Source: Ruminococcus sp.
GTDB lineage: Bacteria; Bacillota; Clostridia; Oscillospirales; Ruminococcaceae
NCBI GenBank assembly: GCA_017470905.1
Contig: JAFUXL010000003.1
Span: forward strand, 1-64,000
Direction of reading: 5' to 3'
DNA length: 64,000 nucleotides
This document shows positions 1 through 8,114 of this stretch, piece by piece (within the stretch, counting starts at the first letter, position 1; each line of letters begins with the position of its first letter). The notes under the pieces are model-generated. The model was not told where the DNA came from. It did not search any database and saw only the letters and a list, made by a program, of their open reading frames with translations. The translations under genes were made by a program, and so were the position numbers.

Positions 1-46
1 CGTGGTGACACGTTCAGCTTGCGAGTACTAATCGGTCGAGGGCTTT
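1..46 (+). rRNA. 23S rRNA, 3' end (partial)
   Basis: The first bases match the conserved 3' terminus of bacterial 23S rRNA (TTCAGCTTGCGAGTACTAAT followed by CGGTCGAGGGCTT). The rest of the gene lies left of the window. The exact 3' end is an estimate. 5S rRNA does not follow directly: a promoter and two tRNAs come first. Confidence 0.9.
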
Positions 47-117
47 TCCTTTTGTTTCATGAGTTTGATTGTTCGCTTGCTTTTTTCTTTGTTTTCGAGA
101 AAAATTTAAAAAAGTAC

Positions 118-146
118 TTGACAAATCGAATTGTTTGTGATATAAT
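118..146 (+). promoter_or_regulatory. Promoter of the tRNA-Lys/tRNA-Glu/5S/tRNA-Asn cluster
   Basis: A perfect TTGACA (118-123), 17-nt spacer and TATAAT (141-146) lie between the 23S end and tRNA-Lys. They would give a start near 153, just before the tRNA. The 5S gene can therefore be transcribed independently of the main rRNA promoter. Confidence 0.85.
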
Positions 147-159
147 ACTTATTGTTGAT

Positions 160-232
160 GCACCATTAGCTCAGTTGGTAGAGCAACTGACTCTTAATCA
201 GTGGGTCCTGGGTTCGAGTCCCCGATGGTGCA
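160..232 (+). tRNA. tRNA-Lys (anticodon CTT)
   Basis: Cloverleaf with acceptor GCACCAT/ATGGTGC, D-arm TAGCTCAGTTGGTAGAGCA, anticodon loop CTCTTAA (CTT) and T-arm with GGTTCGAGTCC. The discriminator is A232. CCA is not encoded. Confidence 0.97.
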
Positions 233-240
233 TTCCATAC

Positions 241-312
241 GGCCCGTTGGTCAAGCGGTTAAGACACCGGCCTCTCACGCCGGTAACACCAGTTCGATTC
301 TGGTACGGGTCA
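241..312 (+). tRNA. tRNA-Glu (anticodon CTC)
   Basis: Acceptor GGCCCGT pairs with ACGGGTC. The anticodon stem CCGGC/GCCGG carries loop CTCTCAC, giving anticodon CTC. The body TTGGTCAAGCGGTTAAGAC is typical of tRNA-Glu. CCA is not encoded. Confidence 0.97.
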
Positions 313-326
313 CTTTTAAAATTTAA

Positions 327-440
<114 letters not shown>

Positions 441-447
441 TATATAT

Positions 448-523
448 TCCTCCTTAGCTCAGTCGGTAGAGCACTCGGCTGTTAACCGAGTTGTCGCCCG
501 TTCGAGCCGGGCAGGGGGAGCCA
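448..523 (+). tRNA. tRNA-Asn (anticodon GTT)
   Basis: Acceptor TCCTCCT/AGGGGGA, anticodon loop CTGTTAA (GTT) and T-loop GTTCGAGCC. Unlike the two upstream tRNAs, it encodes CCA (521-523). Confidence 0.97.
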
Positions 524-524
524 A

Positions 525-565
525 AAAGCTTCGACAGATTATTCTCTGTCGGAGCTTTATTTTTA
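525..565 (+). terminator. Intrinsic terminator of the tRNA/5S cluster
   Basis: A 14-bp stem (525-538 with 545-558, one G-U pair) with a 6-nt loop is followed by ATTTTTATT. Confidence 0.9.
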
Positions 566-584
566 TTATTCCCATTTTATTCAC

Positions 585-613
585 TTGACAGTTGAAGAAT
601 TTTGTGATATAAT
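585..613 (+). promoter_or_regulatory. Promoter for the FIST-EAL gene
   Basis: TTGACA (585-590), 17-nt spacer, TATAAT (608-613). The resulting leader to the start codon is about 155 nt. Confidence 0.8.
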
Positions 614-699
614 TATATCAGGCATAAACAAATATCATAAATTTTGTTTAAATTTTAATACAAACATAGAATAAAAGACATTTTTGCATTACCGAAAGA

Positions 700-750
700 C
701 CGTGTTCTGTCTCAATATGCTGGTTATCATGAGAACAGGCACGGCTTTTT
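700..750 (+). promoter_or_regulatory. Leader hairpin with U-tract (possible attenuator)
   Basis: CCGTG...CACGG closes a long stem (inner CTGT/ACAG and CTCA/TGAG) running to 744, followed by CTTTTT and, 12 nt later, the AGGAGG ribosome site (762-767). Shape and T-run are those of an intrinsic terminator inside the leader, so conditional read-through is possible. I could not match it to a known cyclic-di-GMP riboswitch consensus. Confidence 0.5.
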
Positions 751-776
751 ATAACTGAAACAGGAGGCGATGATTG

Positions 777-3389
777 ATGTTTACATGGAATTTCAGATAT
801 ATATCAAAGGCTCGTCTTGCGGAGGCTTTCAGTCAGCTTATGCTAAATACCGCAAAGGGCGATATTCTGATACGAATACATACGGCAATACATATAGAAG
901 AAGAGGCGGTAGACCTTGCAAAATTCATAGCAAAGCTTGTGCCGGGGGCGCATATTTTCGGAACAAGCACCTCTGCGGTGATAATAAGCGGAAAACTGTC
1001 GCCCGACCAGTGCGTTATCTCCGTTACACAGATGTCGGGCGGAAGGATAAAAACCGCCCTGCTTCCGACCTTCGGCGATGACGACAAGCCCATAAAGCCC
1101 GAAATACTGTGCGAAAATGTAAAATCTGCCGTCATAGAGGATGATACAAAGCTTCTGCTGACCTTCCTTACAGGCAAGTATCTCGATGTTTACAGCTATG
1201 TTGAAAAATGCAATGTCTTTTTCCCGAATGTGCAGATGATAGGCGGTCTTGCAAATACCCCGGAAATAAGCCTCAGAAAATTCCTCGACTCAGGCTTTGT
1301 ATTCAATGAAAACGGCTTTTCCAACAAGGGAACCCTCCTCGCCGCCATAAGCGGAGAAAATGTCGAAAGCTACAGCTCATGCGCCACGGGTGTTCAGGTA
1401 ATCGGCGAGGAGATTGAAATAACAGATACTTTTGGTACGTGCATACTTTCGATAAACGGCAAGGATGCCGCAAGAGAATACCGCATTGGTGTAGGCGATG
1501 AGATTATAAACCGCCCCGAACTGACAAACCTTTTCCCTTATGTCTATTCGGACGTGAGCGATATTCCGATATTCGTGCGTTTCAGCGACAACGACAGCAT
1601 AGGCGATATGTTTGACGAAAACGACCCCGTGAACAGCGATTTGTATTCAAGCCACCCCGATATAGATACACACAAGAGACGTGAGCTTATAAACGCAAAC
1701 CATAATGTTGAAGCGGGCAAGAAGCTTAAAAGAGCCTTCATATACGACAGAAAAATAATAGCCGACAACCGTTCGCTTTTCAGACAGATTGAGAATTTTG
1801 AAAAAGCCGAAACCCTTTTCGGATATTCCTGCATAGCCCGTTCGATGATATATTCAAACTGCGTAAAATGGGAAATTTCTGCCTATGAAAATTCCAATAT
1901 GTGCGGCTGCATAACCGAGGGAGAAATCGCCCATGTGAACGGCAGAAATACCTTTGCAAACTGTTCGTTCGTTGTCTCCGTAATAGGCGAAGAACCGGCA
2001 GAACAGCCCTATAACCCGTTCGCCTTTATGCATACCGACTCACTTGTGGACGACAACAGGGAGCTTCTGAATTATCTTTACGAGATAGAACATGAATTTA
2101 TAAAGAACGATGACTCGACGGCTGCGGACAGTCTTAAAACATTCGTAAGAGACTGCGAACTCAAGCTGCTCTATTCCGAAAATGAGGATATACCCAATGC
2201 CGCCGCAATGAATATGGATATGAAGCTCAGAGGATATGACAGAATATGCATAATAAACGTCACGGACGTTTCGAGCATGAAAACTGTATTTTCCGAACAG
2301 CTCATAGACCTTACACGCAAGAACTATATGACAAAATGCATAAGCTATGCAAAGCAGAAGGACTATGCAATATATCTCCTTGAGGACTGGAATGTTGCAA
2401 TCGCCGCACCGTCCTACATGACGGAGCTTTCGGAATTTACAAGGGATATGGAAATACTCCAGAGGGAGCTTTTTGAAGTCTCGGAGGAATATATTGCCAT
2501 AGTGCCGCTTTTCTGCATAATAGACGATTGCAGTGCGGAAAATCTCACATCTGCATATTATTCCGCACTCACCGAAATGAACCAGAAAAATATACAGTTT
2601 TATTCATACAACGCAAGGCGTGGACAGCTTGACGAGGAGAGCATAAGAGAGCGTTACCACATGGTAAACGTGATAAACTATGCGATAGCACACGATAAGA
2701 TAATTCCGTATTTTCAGGGAATATATGACAATGTGAACAAGAGCATACATCACTACGAGTCGCTCATGCGCCTTGAGGATGAAAACGGAGAGATATACTA
2801 TCCGGGCAGATTTCTTGATGTTGCAAGGTCTTTCGGACTGCTATACGACTCTATGTCAAAGATAATGATAAAGAAAGTATTTGAAAAATTCAGGGACATA
2901 GAAGATAAAAGCGTCAGCATAAACCTCGGCATAAGAGATATAAAGAACCGTGAAATAGTGGAATATATCTACGGCTTTCTTTCCTCGGCAAAATATCCGA
3001 ACAATTTTGTATTTGAGATACTCGAAAATGAAGATATAGAGGACTATGACGAGCTTATGGTATTTGTCGATACAGTACACACGCTCGGCGGAAAAATATC
3101 AATAGACGACTTCGGCAGCGGTTTTTCAAATCTCCAGCACATCGCAAGCATACACTCCGATTTTCTAAAAATAGACGGCTCTATAGTAAAAAAATGCTGC
3201 ATTGACGAAAAGTCGGCAAATATTATAGCCCTCATTTCGGGCTGGAAAAATCTGAGCAACGAAACTTTCCAGATAATCGCCGAATTTGTGGAAAATGAAG
3301 ATATACAAAATCTTCTCCTCAATTTCAATATAGACTATTCGCAGGGCTATCTGTTTTCAAAACCGAGTCCCGATATTGAAAACATATAA
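777..3389 (+). CDS. FIST domain - EAL domain protein (putative c-di-GMP phosphodiesterase)
   Basis: About 870 residues, with no signal peptide. Residues ~10-380 look like FIST_N plus FIST_C, a presumed small-ligand sensory module. Residues ~430-640 may be a degenerate GGDEF-like segment with no GGDEF motif. Residues ~640-865 are an EAL phosphodiesterase domain with the key catalytic positions visible: ESLMRL, NLGIRD, EILENE, IDDFGSGFS, KIDGS, AEFVENE and QGYLFSKP. It is therefore predicted to hydrolyse cyclic di-GMP in the cytoplasm. AGGAGG at 762-767 suits ATG 777 (a TTG at 774 is also possible). It stands first in a pair with the sensor gene 15 nt downstream. Confidence 0.88.
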   Translation: MFTWNFRYISKARLAEAFSQLMLNTAKGDILIRIHTAIHIEEEAVDLAKFIAKLVPGAHIFGTSTSAVIISGKLSPDQCVISVTQMSGGRIKTALLPTFGDDDKPIKPEILCENVKSAVIEDDTKLLLTFLTGKYLDVYSYVEKCNVFFPNVQMIGGLANTPEISLRKFLDSGFVFNENGFSNKGTLLAAISGENVESYSSCATGVQVIGEEIEITDTFGTCILSINGKDAAREYRIGVGDEIINRPELTNLFPYVYSDVSDIPIFVRFSDNDSIGDMFDENDPVNSDLYSSHPDIDTHKRRELINANHNVEAGKKLKRAFIYDRKIIADNRSLFRQIENFEKAETLFGYSCIARSMIYSNCVKWEISAYENSNMCGCITEGEIAHVNGRNTFANCSFVVSVIGEEPAEQPYNPFAFMHTDSLVDDNRELLNYLYEIEHEFIKNDDSTAADSLKTFVRDCELKLLYSENEDIPNAAAMNMDMKLRGYDRICIINVTDVSSMKTVFSEQLIDLTRKNYMTKCISYAKQKDYAIYLLEDWNVAIAAPSYMTELSEFTRDMEILQRELFEVSEEYIAIVPLFCIIDDCSAENLTSAYYSALTEMNQKNIQFYSYNARRGQLDEESIRERYHMVNVINYAIAHDKIIPYFQGIYDNVNKSIHHYESLMRLEDENGEIYYPGRFLDVARSFGLLYDSMSKIMIKKVFEKFRDIEDKSVSINLGIRDIKNREIVEYIYGFLSSAKYPNNFVFEILENEDIEDYDELMVFVDTVHTLGGKISIDDFGSGFSNLQHIASIHSDFLKIDGSIVKKCCIDEKSANIIALISGWKNLSNETFQIIAEFVENEDIQNLLLNFNIDYSQGYLFSKPSPDIENI

Positions 3390-3404
3390 GGCGGAGGATA
3401 TAAT

Positions 3405-5123
3405 ATGCAGGGCAGAAAAAGATATGAAAAATCAGTGGCGGTTATACTTGACGACATAAACAGCAGCTTTTCAACAGACATCATAAAAGGCATTACCAAA
3501 GCAATACCCGAAAAGAAAAATATAAGTCTTTTCGTAATTTCGGGGAAGTATGCCGACGAAAAAAACCACAGGTACAAGGCTGTTTATAATTCAATATACA
3601 GGCTCGGTCAGCAGTGCATATTTGACGGAATTATACATATCGGAGATATGAACAGAACCGTAACGGGCGCAGATTTGTCCGAAAAACCAGGCACTGTCCC
3701 GGAGGTTTTTGTCGCATCGAATGCGCAGAACCGGACAAATGTTAATTATGACAGCGAAAAGGGCATATCTCAGGCGGTTGAATACCTCGTGAATATAAAC
3801 GGCTTTTCAAAAATATGTATGCTCGGCGGACGTGAGGACAACAGAGACGCATTTGTAAGAAAAAAGATTTTCACCGAATGTCTGAAAAAGAACGGCGTTT
3901 ATTTTTCGGATATGAATTATGAAATTACCGATATGTCCTCGGAATGTGCCCGTGAGGCGGCACGGCTTCTCGACAGAAATCCCGGTGTACAGGCGATATT
4001 CTGCGTGAACGACTCCGTTGCGAGGGGGCTTTACAGGGCAATGGAGGAGAAAAACCTCGTTCCTGGAAAGGATATACTCGTCTTTGGATTTGACAATACA
4101 CGGGCGGCAGGCGAAATGTCCCCCACGCTTACTTCAATAGGCGCAGACGAGAGCAGTCTCGGACAAAAGGCAATGGAGCTTATGCTGCGCAGGCTTGACG
4201 GTGAAACTGTAAGCTCCGCACTCGTCCCCACAAGGCTTTACGGCAGAGAGTCTTTCCATTATGAAAGATATGACTATAGTATTATAGAGCTGATGAATGC
4301 CGACCCGAAATTCATACACCGTATGTTCAGGGACTGCTTCTACAGATACCGCAGAGAGCCTTTCGACAGGGAGAGCGTTGACCTCGAAAGACTGTTCTAT
4401 GAATTTGTTTCCCTCATGCTCAAAGCTATGCAGAGAAAGTATATAAGCATAGAGGAATATAACCGCATAGTCAAGATGATAAATAAATTTTTTGAAAAGG
4501 GTGCTGCGCAGTATACCGATACGGGAAAATTAATCGAAAGCATGGAAAAGCTGCAATCAGGCATAAACCACAGCCAGAAATCCGCAGCAGTGAATGCGAT
4601 GGTCAACAGCCTCTTCACTAAAATGAAGGATAAAGTAATAGGCGTTCTCTCGGATAATATAATACAGGAAAAGAATAATCATCTCTACGGCAGAGAACAG
4701 CTTCTCGAATTTCTTATAGACGGGGCATTCGACGAAAGCAAGGGCTATGACGGCATATTTACAAGCATTAATAAACTCGGTCTGAAAAATGCCGCCTTTT
4801 ATATGTTTGAAAAGCCCTTTGAATATGGAAATTCCGACAGCGCATATTTCCCCGATACGATAATGCTGAAATGCATTGTAAAGGACGGAGATGCATATAC
4901 TCTCCCCGAAGAAAGACAAGTCTGCATGACAAGAGATATTTTCCTGCGTGATGAACTTACCTCAAAATCCAAAGTATGGCTTACCTTTCCCGTTCTTTAT
5001 ACGGATACGATATATGGTTTCCTCGTATGCGGTGCGGCAGATGAGATATACAAAAGGGGCGAATTTTTATCGCTCCAGCTCGGAAGGGCTATATATATAA
5101 AGGATTTGCAGAACAGATTATAA
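3405..5123 (+). CDS. LacI-type periplasmic-binding-like sensor protein without HTH
   Basis: 572 residues. The first ~285 resemble the sugar-binding core of LacI/GalR regulators (VAVILDDINSSFSTDIIKGI, IFCVNDSVARGLYRAMEE, DILVFGFDN), but there is no N-terminal helix-turn-helix. The middle is helical. The last ~150 residues look GAF-like. The protein stops at DLQNRL, where relatives usually continue into a GGDEF or AraC output domain. RBS GGAGG at 3393-3397. It probably forms a two-gene unit with the FIST-EAL protein, perhaps acting as its ligand-sensing partner (inference). Confidence 0.65.
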   Translation: MQGRKRYEKSVAVILDDINSSFSTDIIKGITKAIPEKKNISLFVISGKYADEKNHRYKAVYNSIYRLGQQCIFDGIIHIGDMNRTVTGADLSEKPGTVPEVFVASNAQNRTNVNYDSEKGISQAVEYLVNINGFSKICMLGGREDNRDAFVRKKIFTECLKKNGVYFSDMNYEITDMSSECAREAARLLDRNPGVQAIFCVNDSVARGLYRAMEEKNLVPGKDILVFGFDNTRAAGEMSPTLTSIGADESSLGQKAMELMLRRLDGETVSSALVPTRLYGRESFHYERYDYSIIELMNADPKFIHRMFRDCFYRYRREPFDRESVDLERLFYEFVSLMLKAMQRKYISIEEYNRIVKMINKFFEKGAAQYTDTGKLIESMEKLQSGINHSQKSAAVNAMVNSLFTKMKDKVIGVLSDNIIQEKNNHLYGREQLLEFLIDGAFDESKGYDGIFTSINKLGLKNAAFYMFEKPFEYGNSDSAYFPDTIMLKCIVKDGDAYTLPEERQVCMTRDIFLRDELTSKSKVWLTFPVLYTDTIYGFLVCGAADEIYKRGEFLSLQLGRAIYIKDLQNRL

Positions 5124-5127
5124 TATA

Positions 5128-5158
5128 TTCCCCCGTTCCGTTCGGGGGAAAATTTTTA
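5128..5158 (+). terminator. Intrinsic terminator
   Basis: Perfect 8-bp stem TTCCCCCG/CGGGGGAA (5128-5135 with 5143-5150), 7-nt loop, then AATTTTTATA. Confidence 0.9.
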
Positions 5159-5166
5159 TAAACCCC

Positions 5167-5195
5167 TTGACAATAAATTTTTTTTGTGCTATACT
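5167..5195 (+). promoter_or_regulatory. Promoter of the aldolase gene
   Basis: TTGACA (5167-5172), 17 nt, TATACT (5190-5195). Confidence 0.75.
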
Positions 5196-5213
5196 GTATT
5201 CGTGATACTAATT

Positions 5214-5225
5214 CGCTTTAAAGCG
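5214..5225 (+). promoter_or_regulatory. 12-bp perfect palindrome in leader (possible operator)
   Basis: CGCTTTAAAGCG is its own reverse complement and lies about 12 nt past the expected transcription start of the aldolase gene. That is a usual place for a repressor site; the regulator is unknown. Confidence 0.4.
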
Positions 5226-5254
5226 TTACAGCGAGAAAGAGAGGAAATTTTTTT

Positions 5255-6229
5255 ATGAAAGAAATATCTAAATTAATGGACTACAGACCCCAGATAAAGG
5301 TCATTGACGCAACACTCAGAGACGGCGGACTTGTGAACGACTTCAATTTCTCGGACGATTTCGTCAAGGCTCTCTACAATGCAAACCTCCGTTCGGGTGT
5401 TGACTATATGGAATTTGGCTATAAGGGCGACAAGGAAATGTTTGACGTTGCGAAATTCGGACCCTGCAAATTCTGTGACGATGAATACATAAGGTCTATT
5501 GTTGGCGAAAATAACACAGACCTCAAAATCGCAGTAATGGCAGATGTCGGAAGATGCAACTATAAAGAGGATATACACGACCGCAGTGAGTCTCCCGTTG
5601 ACCTCGTGAGAGTTGCAACATATATCCACCAGATACCCACAGCCGTTGACATGATTGAGGACGCAAAAAGCAAGGGTTATGAGGTAAGCTGTAATATTAT
5701 GGCTATATCCAACGCTCAGGAAACAGACCTCAAGGTCGCTCTCGACATTCTCGGAAAAACCCCTGTCGATACCCTCTATATAGTTGACAGCTTCGGTTCG
5801 CTCTATCCCGAACAGATAGCGAGAATATCCGCACTCTACGGCGAATTTGCGGAGAAATACAATAAAAAGCTCGGTATCCATGCACATAACAACCAGCAGC
5901 TTGCCTTTGCCAATACAATTGAGGCAGTCGGAGACGGCGTTGACTGGCTCGATGCAACATATTCGGGAATGGGCAGAGGTGCAGGAAACTGCTCAATGGA
6001 GCTTCTCCTCGGCTTTCTCAAAAATCCCAAGTACAACGTTTACCCCGTTATACAGTTCATCGAAAAATATATGCCCGAGGTGCGTGATGCCGGCGCAGTA
6101 TGGGGATATGATTTCCAGTACCTCATGACGGGTCTGCTCAACCAGCACCCAAGAAGTGCGATAGAATTTACAAAGCAGGGCAGAAAAGACTACTCCGAAT
6201 TTTACAAGGAAATTATTTCGCAGGAATAA
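5255..6229 (+). CDS. HMGL-like / DRE-TIM metallolyase (aldolase catalytic domain protein)
   Basis: 324 residues forming one TIM-barrel lyase domain. The metal- and substrate-binding signature is seen at the N-terminus (DATLRDGG) and in GIHAHNNQQLAFAN, followed by the glycine-rich GMGRGAGN loop. This is the 4-hydroxy-2-oxovalerate aldolase / HMG-CoA lyase superfamily. The length fits a stand-alone lyase without the regulatory domain of isopropylmalate or homocitrate synthases. The real substrate cannot be read from sequence or neighbours. GAGAGGAAA precedes the ATG. It has its own promoter. Confidence 0.8.
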   Translation: MKEISKLMDYRPQIKVIDATLRDGGLVNDFNFSDDFVKALYNANLRSGVDYMEFGYKGDKEMFDVAKFGPCKFCDDEYIRSIVGENNTDLKIAVMADVGRCNYKEDIHDRSESPVDLVRVATYIHQIPTAVDMIEDAKSKGYEVSCNIMAISNAQETDLKVALDILGKTPVDTLYIVDSFGSLYPEQIARISALYGEFAEKYNKKLGIHAHNNQQLAFANTIEAVGDGVDWLDATYSGMGRGAGNCSMELLLGFLKNPKYNVYPVIQFIEKYMPEVRDAGAVWGYDFQYLMTGLLNQHPRSAIEFTKQGRKDYSEFYKEIISQE

Positions 6230-6277
6230 TATAAAATGCCTGCTTATATTACGGATATTAAGAAAGGGTAATATAAT

Positions 6278-7310
6278 TTGACGGATATGAAGTCTATTGA
6301 ACTGTTTGCAGGTGCAGGAGGTCTTGCTCTGGGACTGGAGCAGGCAGGATTTAAACATATAGGTCTGATTGAATGGGATAAGGCGGCGGCGGAGACATTG
6401 ATTAAAAACCGTCCGCAATGGAACGTTCTGAATGAAGATGTCGAGAAAGTCGCCGGAAGAAATCTGGAAAAGGAATTTGATATAGTAAAATATGAGCTTG
6501 ACCTGTTGTCAGGCGGTGCGCCCTGTCAGTCCTTCAGCTATGCAGGAAAACGTCTGGGGCTTGATGATGTGAGAGGCACTATGTTCTGTCACTATGCGAC
6601 ATTCCTGCACAAGCTTCAGCCTAAGATGTTTCTGTTTGAGAATGTCAGGGGCTTGCTGACACATGACAAGGGCAGGACATACGAGACTATTCTCGGAATA
6701 TTTGAGGACGAGGGGTATGTTACGGCTCACAGGATACTCAACGCATGGGATTACGGAGTACCGCAAAAGCGTGAAAGATTAATCACTGTCGGCATAAGGT
6801 CGGATTTGAAGGGTAAAATTAATTTTAACTTTCCGCAGCCGCATACATACAAGCCTACTTTGAGGGATATTAAGCTTGATGTGAAGCCCCCGAAGGAAGA
6901 ATGTGCGAGTTATTCGGAAAATAAAGCAAAGGTTTTCGCTCTCGTTCCGGCAGGCGGATATTGGAGAGATATTGACCCTGCCGTTGCAAAGGAGTATATG
7001 AAAACCTGCTGGTTCATGGAGGGTGGAAGAACGGGCATTCTGCGCCGTATCAGTCTTGATGAGCCGTGCCTGACGGTTGCTTACCAGTCCGGGAATGAAA
7101 CAGACCGACCGCTGCCACCCTCTTGAGGTGCGCCCGTTTTCATACCGTGAAAATGCAAGAATACAGACATTTTCCGATGAATGGGAATTTTGCGGCAAGC
7201 TCTCCGAACGTTACAAACAGGTTGGAAATGCCGTTCCCGTTAATCTTGCAAAGGAGATAGGAGCAGAAATATTAAAATCATTAAAGGGGCTGAAACCATG
7301 CACAGGCTGA
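6278..7310 (+). pseudogene. C5-cytosine DNA methyltransferase, frameshifted
   Basis: Two overlapping reading frames make one methyltransferase. Frame 1 (6278-7126) holds FAGAGG (SAM binding), the catalytic GGAPCQSFS loop, FENVRGL and QKRERL. Frame 2 (from about 7080 to 7310) holds RCHPLEVRP, ARIQTF and GNAVPVNLAKEIG, the C-terminal motifs IX-X. Reading V at 7076-7078 and then L at 7080-7082 restores the expected ...CLTVLTSPGMKQT, so one extra base near 7079 is the lesion. Repaired length would be about 343 aa, normal for the family. TTG start at 6278 with AAAGGG upstream. It overlaps the restriction enzyme gene by 13 nt. As sequenced, the enzyme loses its SAM-site closing motif X and should be inactive. 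Confidence 0.88.
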
Positions 7311-8050
7311 CTTTTATATCTGAGGCTGATTTTAAAAATCACGTTTCGCAGACACTCAAAAGCTATGACAATAGTCTGAAATCTATTGATTTGATGACAT
7401 TCAACAGCAATATTATCGACCCGATAAAGCTGCTTTTTGATAAAAGTGCGTTCCGCAGAAGCTTTGACGATGTAGTAAATCTGGAAATTCACAGGCAGAG
7501 GGATAAGTCGAATACAAACGCTATAGGTTATTTTCATCAGAATATATTCAGATATATAAAAAATTGTGTTGTTCCGCCCGAGGGCTGGGACGTGATTGTA
7601 ACTCTTCCCGAATACAAAATCTATGTTGAGATGAAGAACACGCACAACACGATGAACTCCTCATCATCACAGAAAATATATATTCAGATGCAAAATCAGA
7701 TTTTGCAGACACCGAACGACTATTGCTTTCTTGTGGAAGCCATCGCTCCTGTTTCAAGAAATATCCCCTGGAGCTGTTCGGTGAATAAGCAGCACTGTTC
7801 CAATGAACATATCCGCAGAGTATCTATGGATAAATTTTACGCTCTTGTCACGGGCATAAAAGATGCTTTCTTTCAGATGTGCCTGCAGCTTCCCGAGACT
7901 ATTGACGAGCTTATCGAGGATAATATGGTCGGACAGATACAGGAGGATACTGTTCTTGCAGAGCTTCATCAAAAAAATCCCGATACTCTGAAAGCAATGT
8001 ATCTCCTTGCCTTTGAGTCATATGAAGGTTTCAATCAGTTAATTCTATAA
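7298..8050 (+). CDS. Type II restriction endonuclease, Eco47II family
   Basis: 250 residues, intact. The segment with SNTNAIGYFHQNIFRYI, GWDVIV, YVEMKNTHNTMNSSSSQK and YIQMQNQIL matches my recollection of the Eco47II-family enzymes, whose members cut GGNCC/GGWCC-type sites. E-x-K in VEMKN is the likely metal-binding part of a PD-(D/E)xK fold. The gene starts inside the end of the methyltransferase, so the two were co-transcribed and probably translationally coupled. The exact recognition site is not readable from sequence alone. An intact nuclease beside a broken methyltransferase is odd. Confidence 0.78.
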   Translation: MHRLTFISEADFKNHVSQTLKSYDNSLKSIDLMTFNSNIIDPIKLLFDKSAFRRSFDDVVNLEIHRQRDKSNTNAIGYFHQNIFRYIKNCVVPPEGWDVIVTLPEYKIYVEMKNTHNTMNSSSSQKIYIQMQNQILQTPNDYCFLVEAIAPVSRNIPWSCSVNKQHCSNEHIRRVSMDKFYALVTGIKDAFFQMCLQLPETIDELIEDNMVGQIQEDTVLAELHQKNPDTLKAMYLLAFESYEGFNQLIL

Positions 8051-8071
8051 ATGAAAACTGACAATACGAAA

Positions 8072-8104
8072 ATCCCCCGCCTGAAAAGACGGGGGATAAT
8101 TTTT
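8072..8104. terminator. Bidirectional terminator between restriction gene and dockerin gene
   Basis: Stem ATCCCCCG/CGGGGGAT (8072-8079 with 8090-8097). T-rich flanks on both sides (AATTTTT on plus; TTTTCG on minus) fit the two convergent genes. Confidence 0.85.
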
Positions 8105-8114
8105 GCGGATTGAA

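Noticed and set aside
614-760. Cyclic-di-GMP riboswitch in the FIST-EAL leader
   Set aside because: The position is tempting, but neither the GEMM-I nor the class II conserved core could be found; only a terminator-like hairpin is present.
770-1081. 103-codon frame starting at ATG 770, closer to the AGGAGG
   Set aside because: It overlaps the FIST domain in another frame, and its translation is low-complexity and Arg/Tyr-rich with no family resemblance.
5273-5887. Long antisense frame (204 codons) inside the aldolase gene
   Set aside because: Mirror of a well-conserved gene. No ribosome site or promoter on that strand; the length arises from codon bias.
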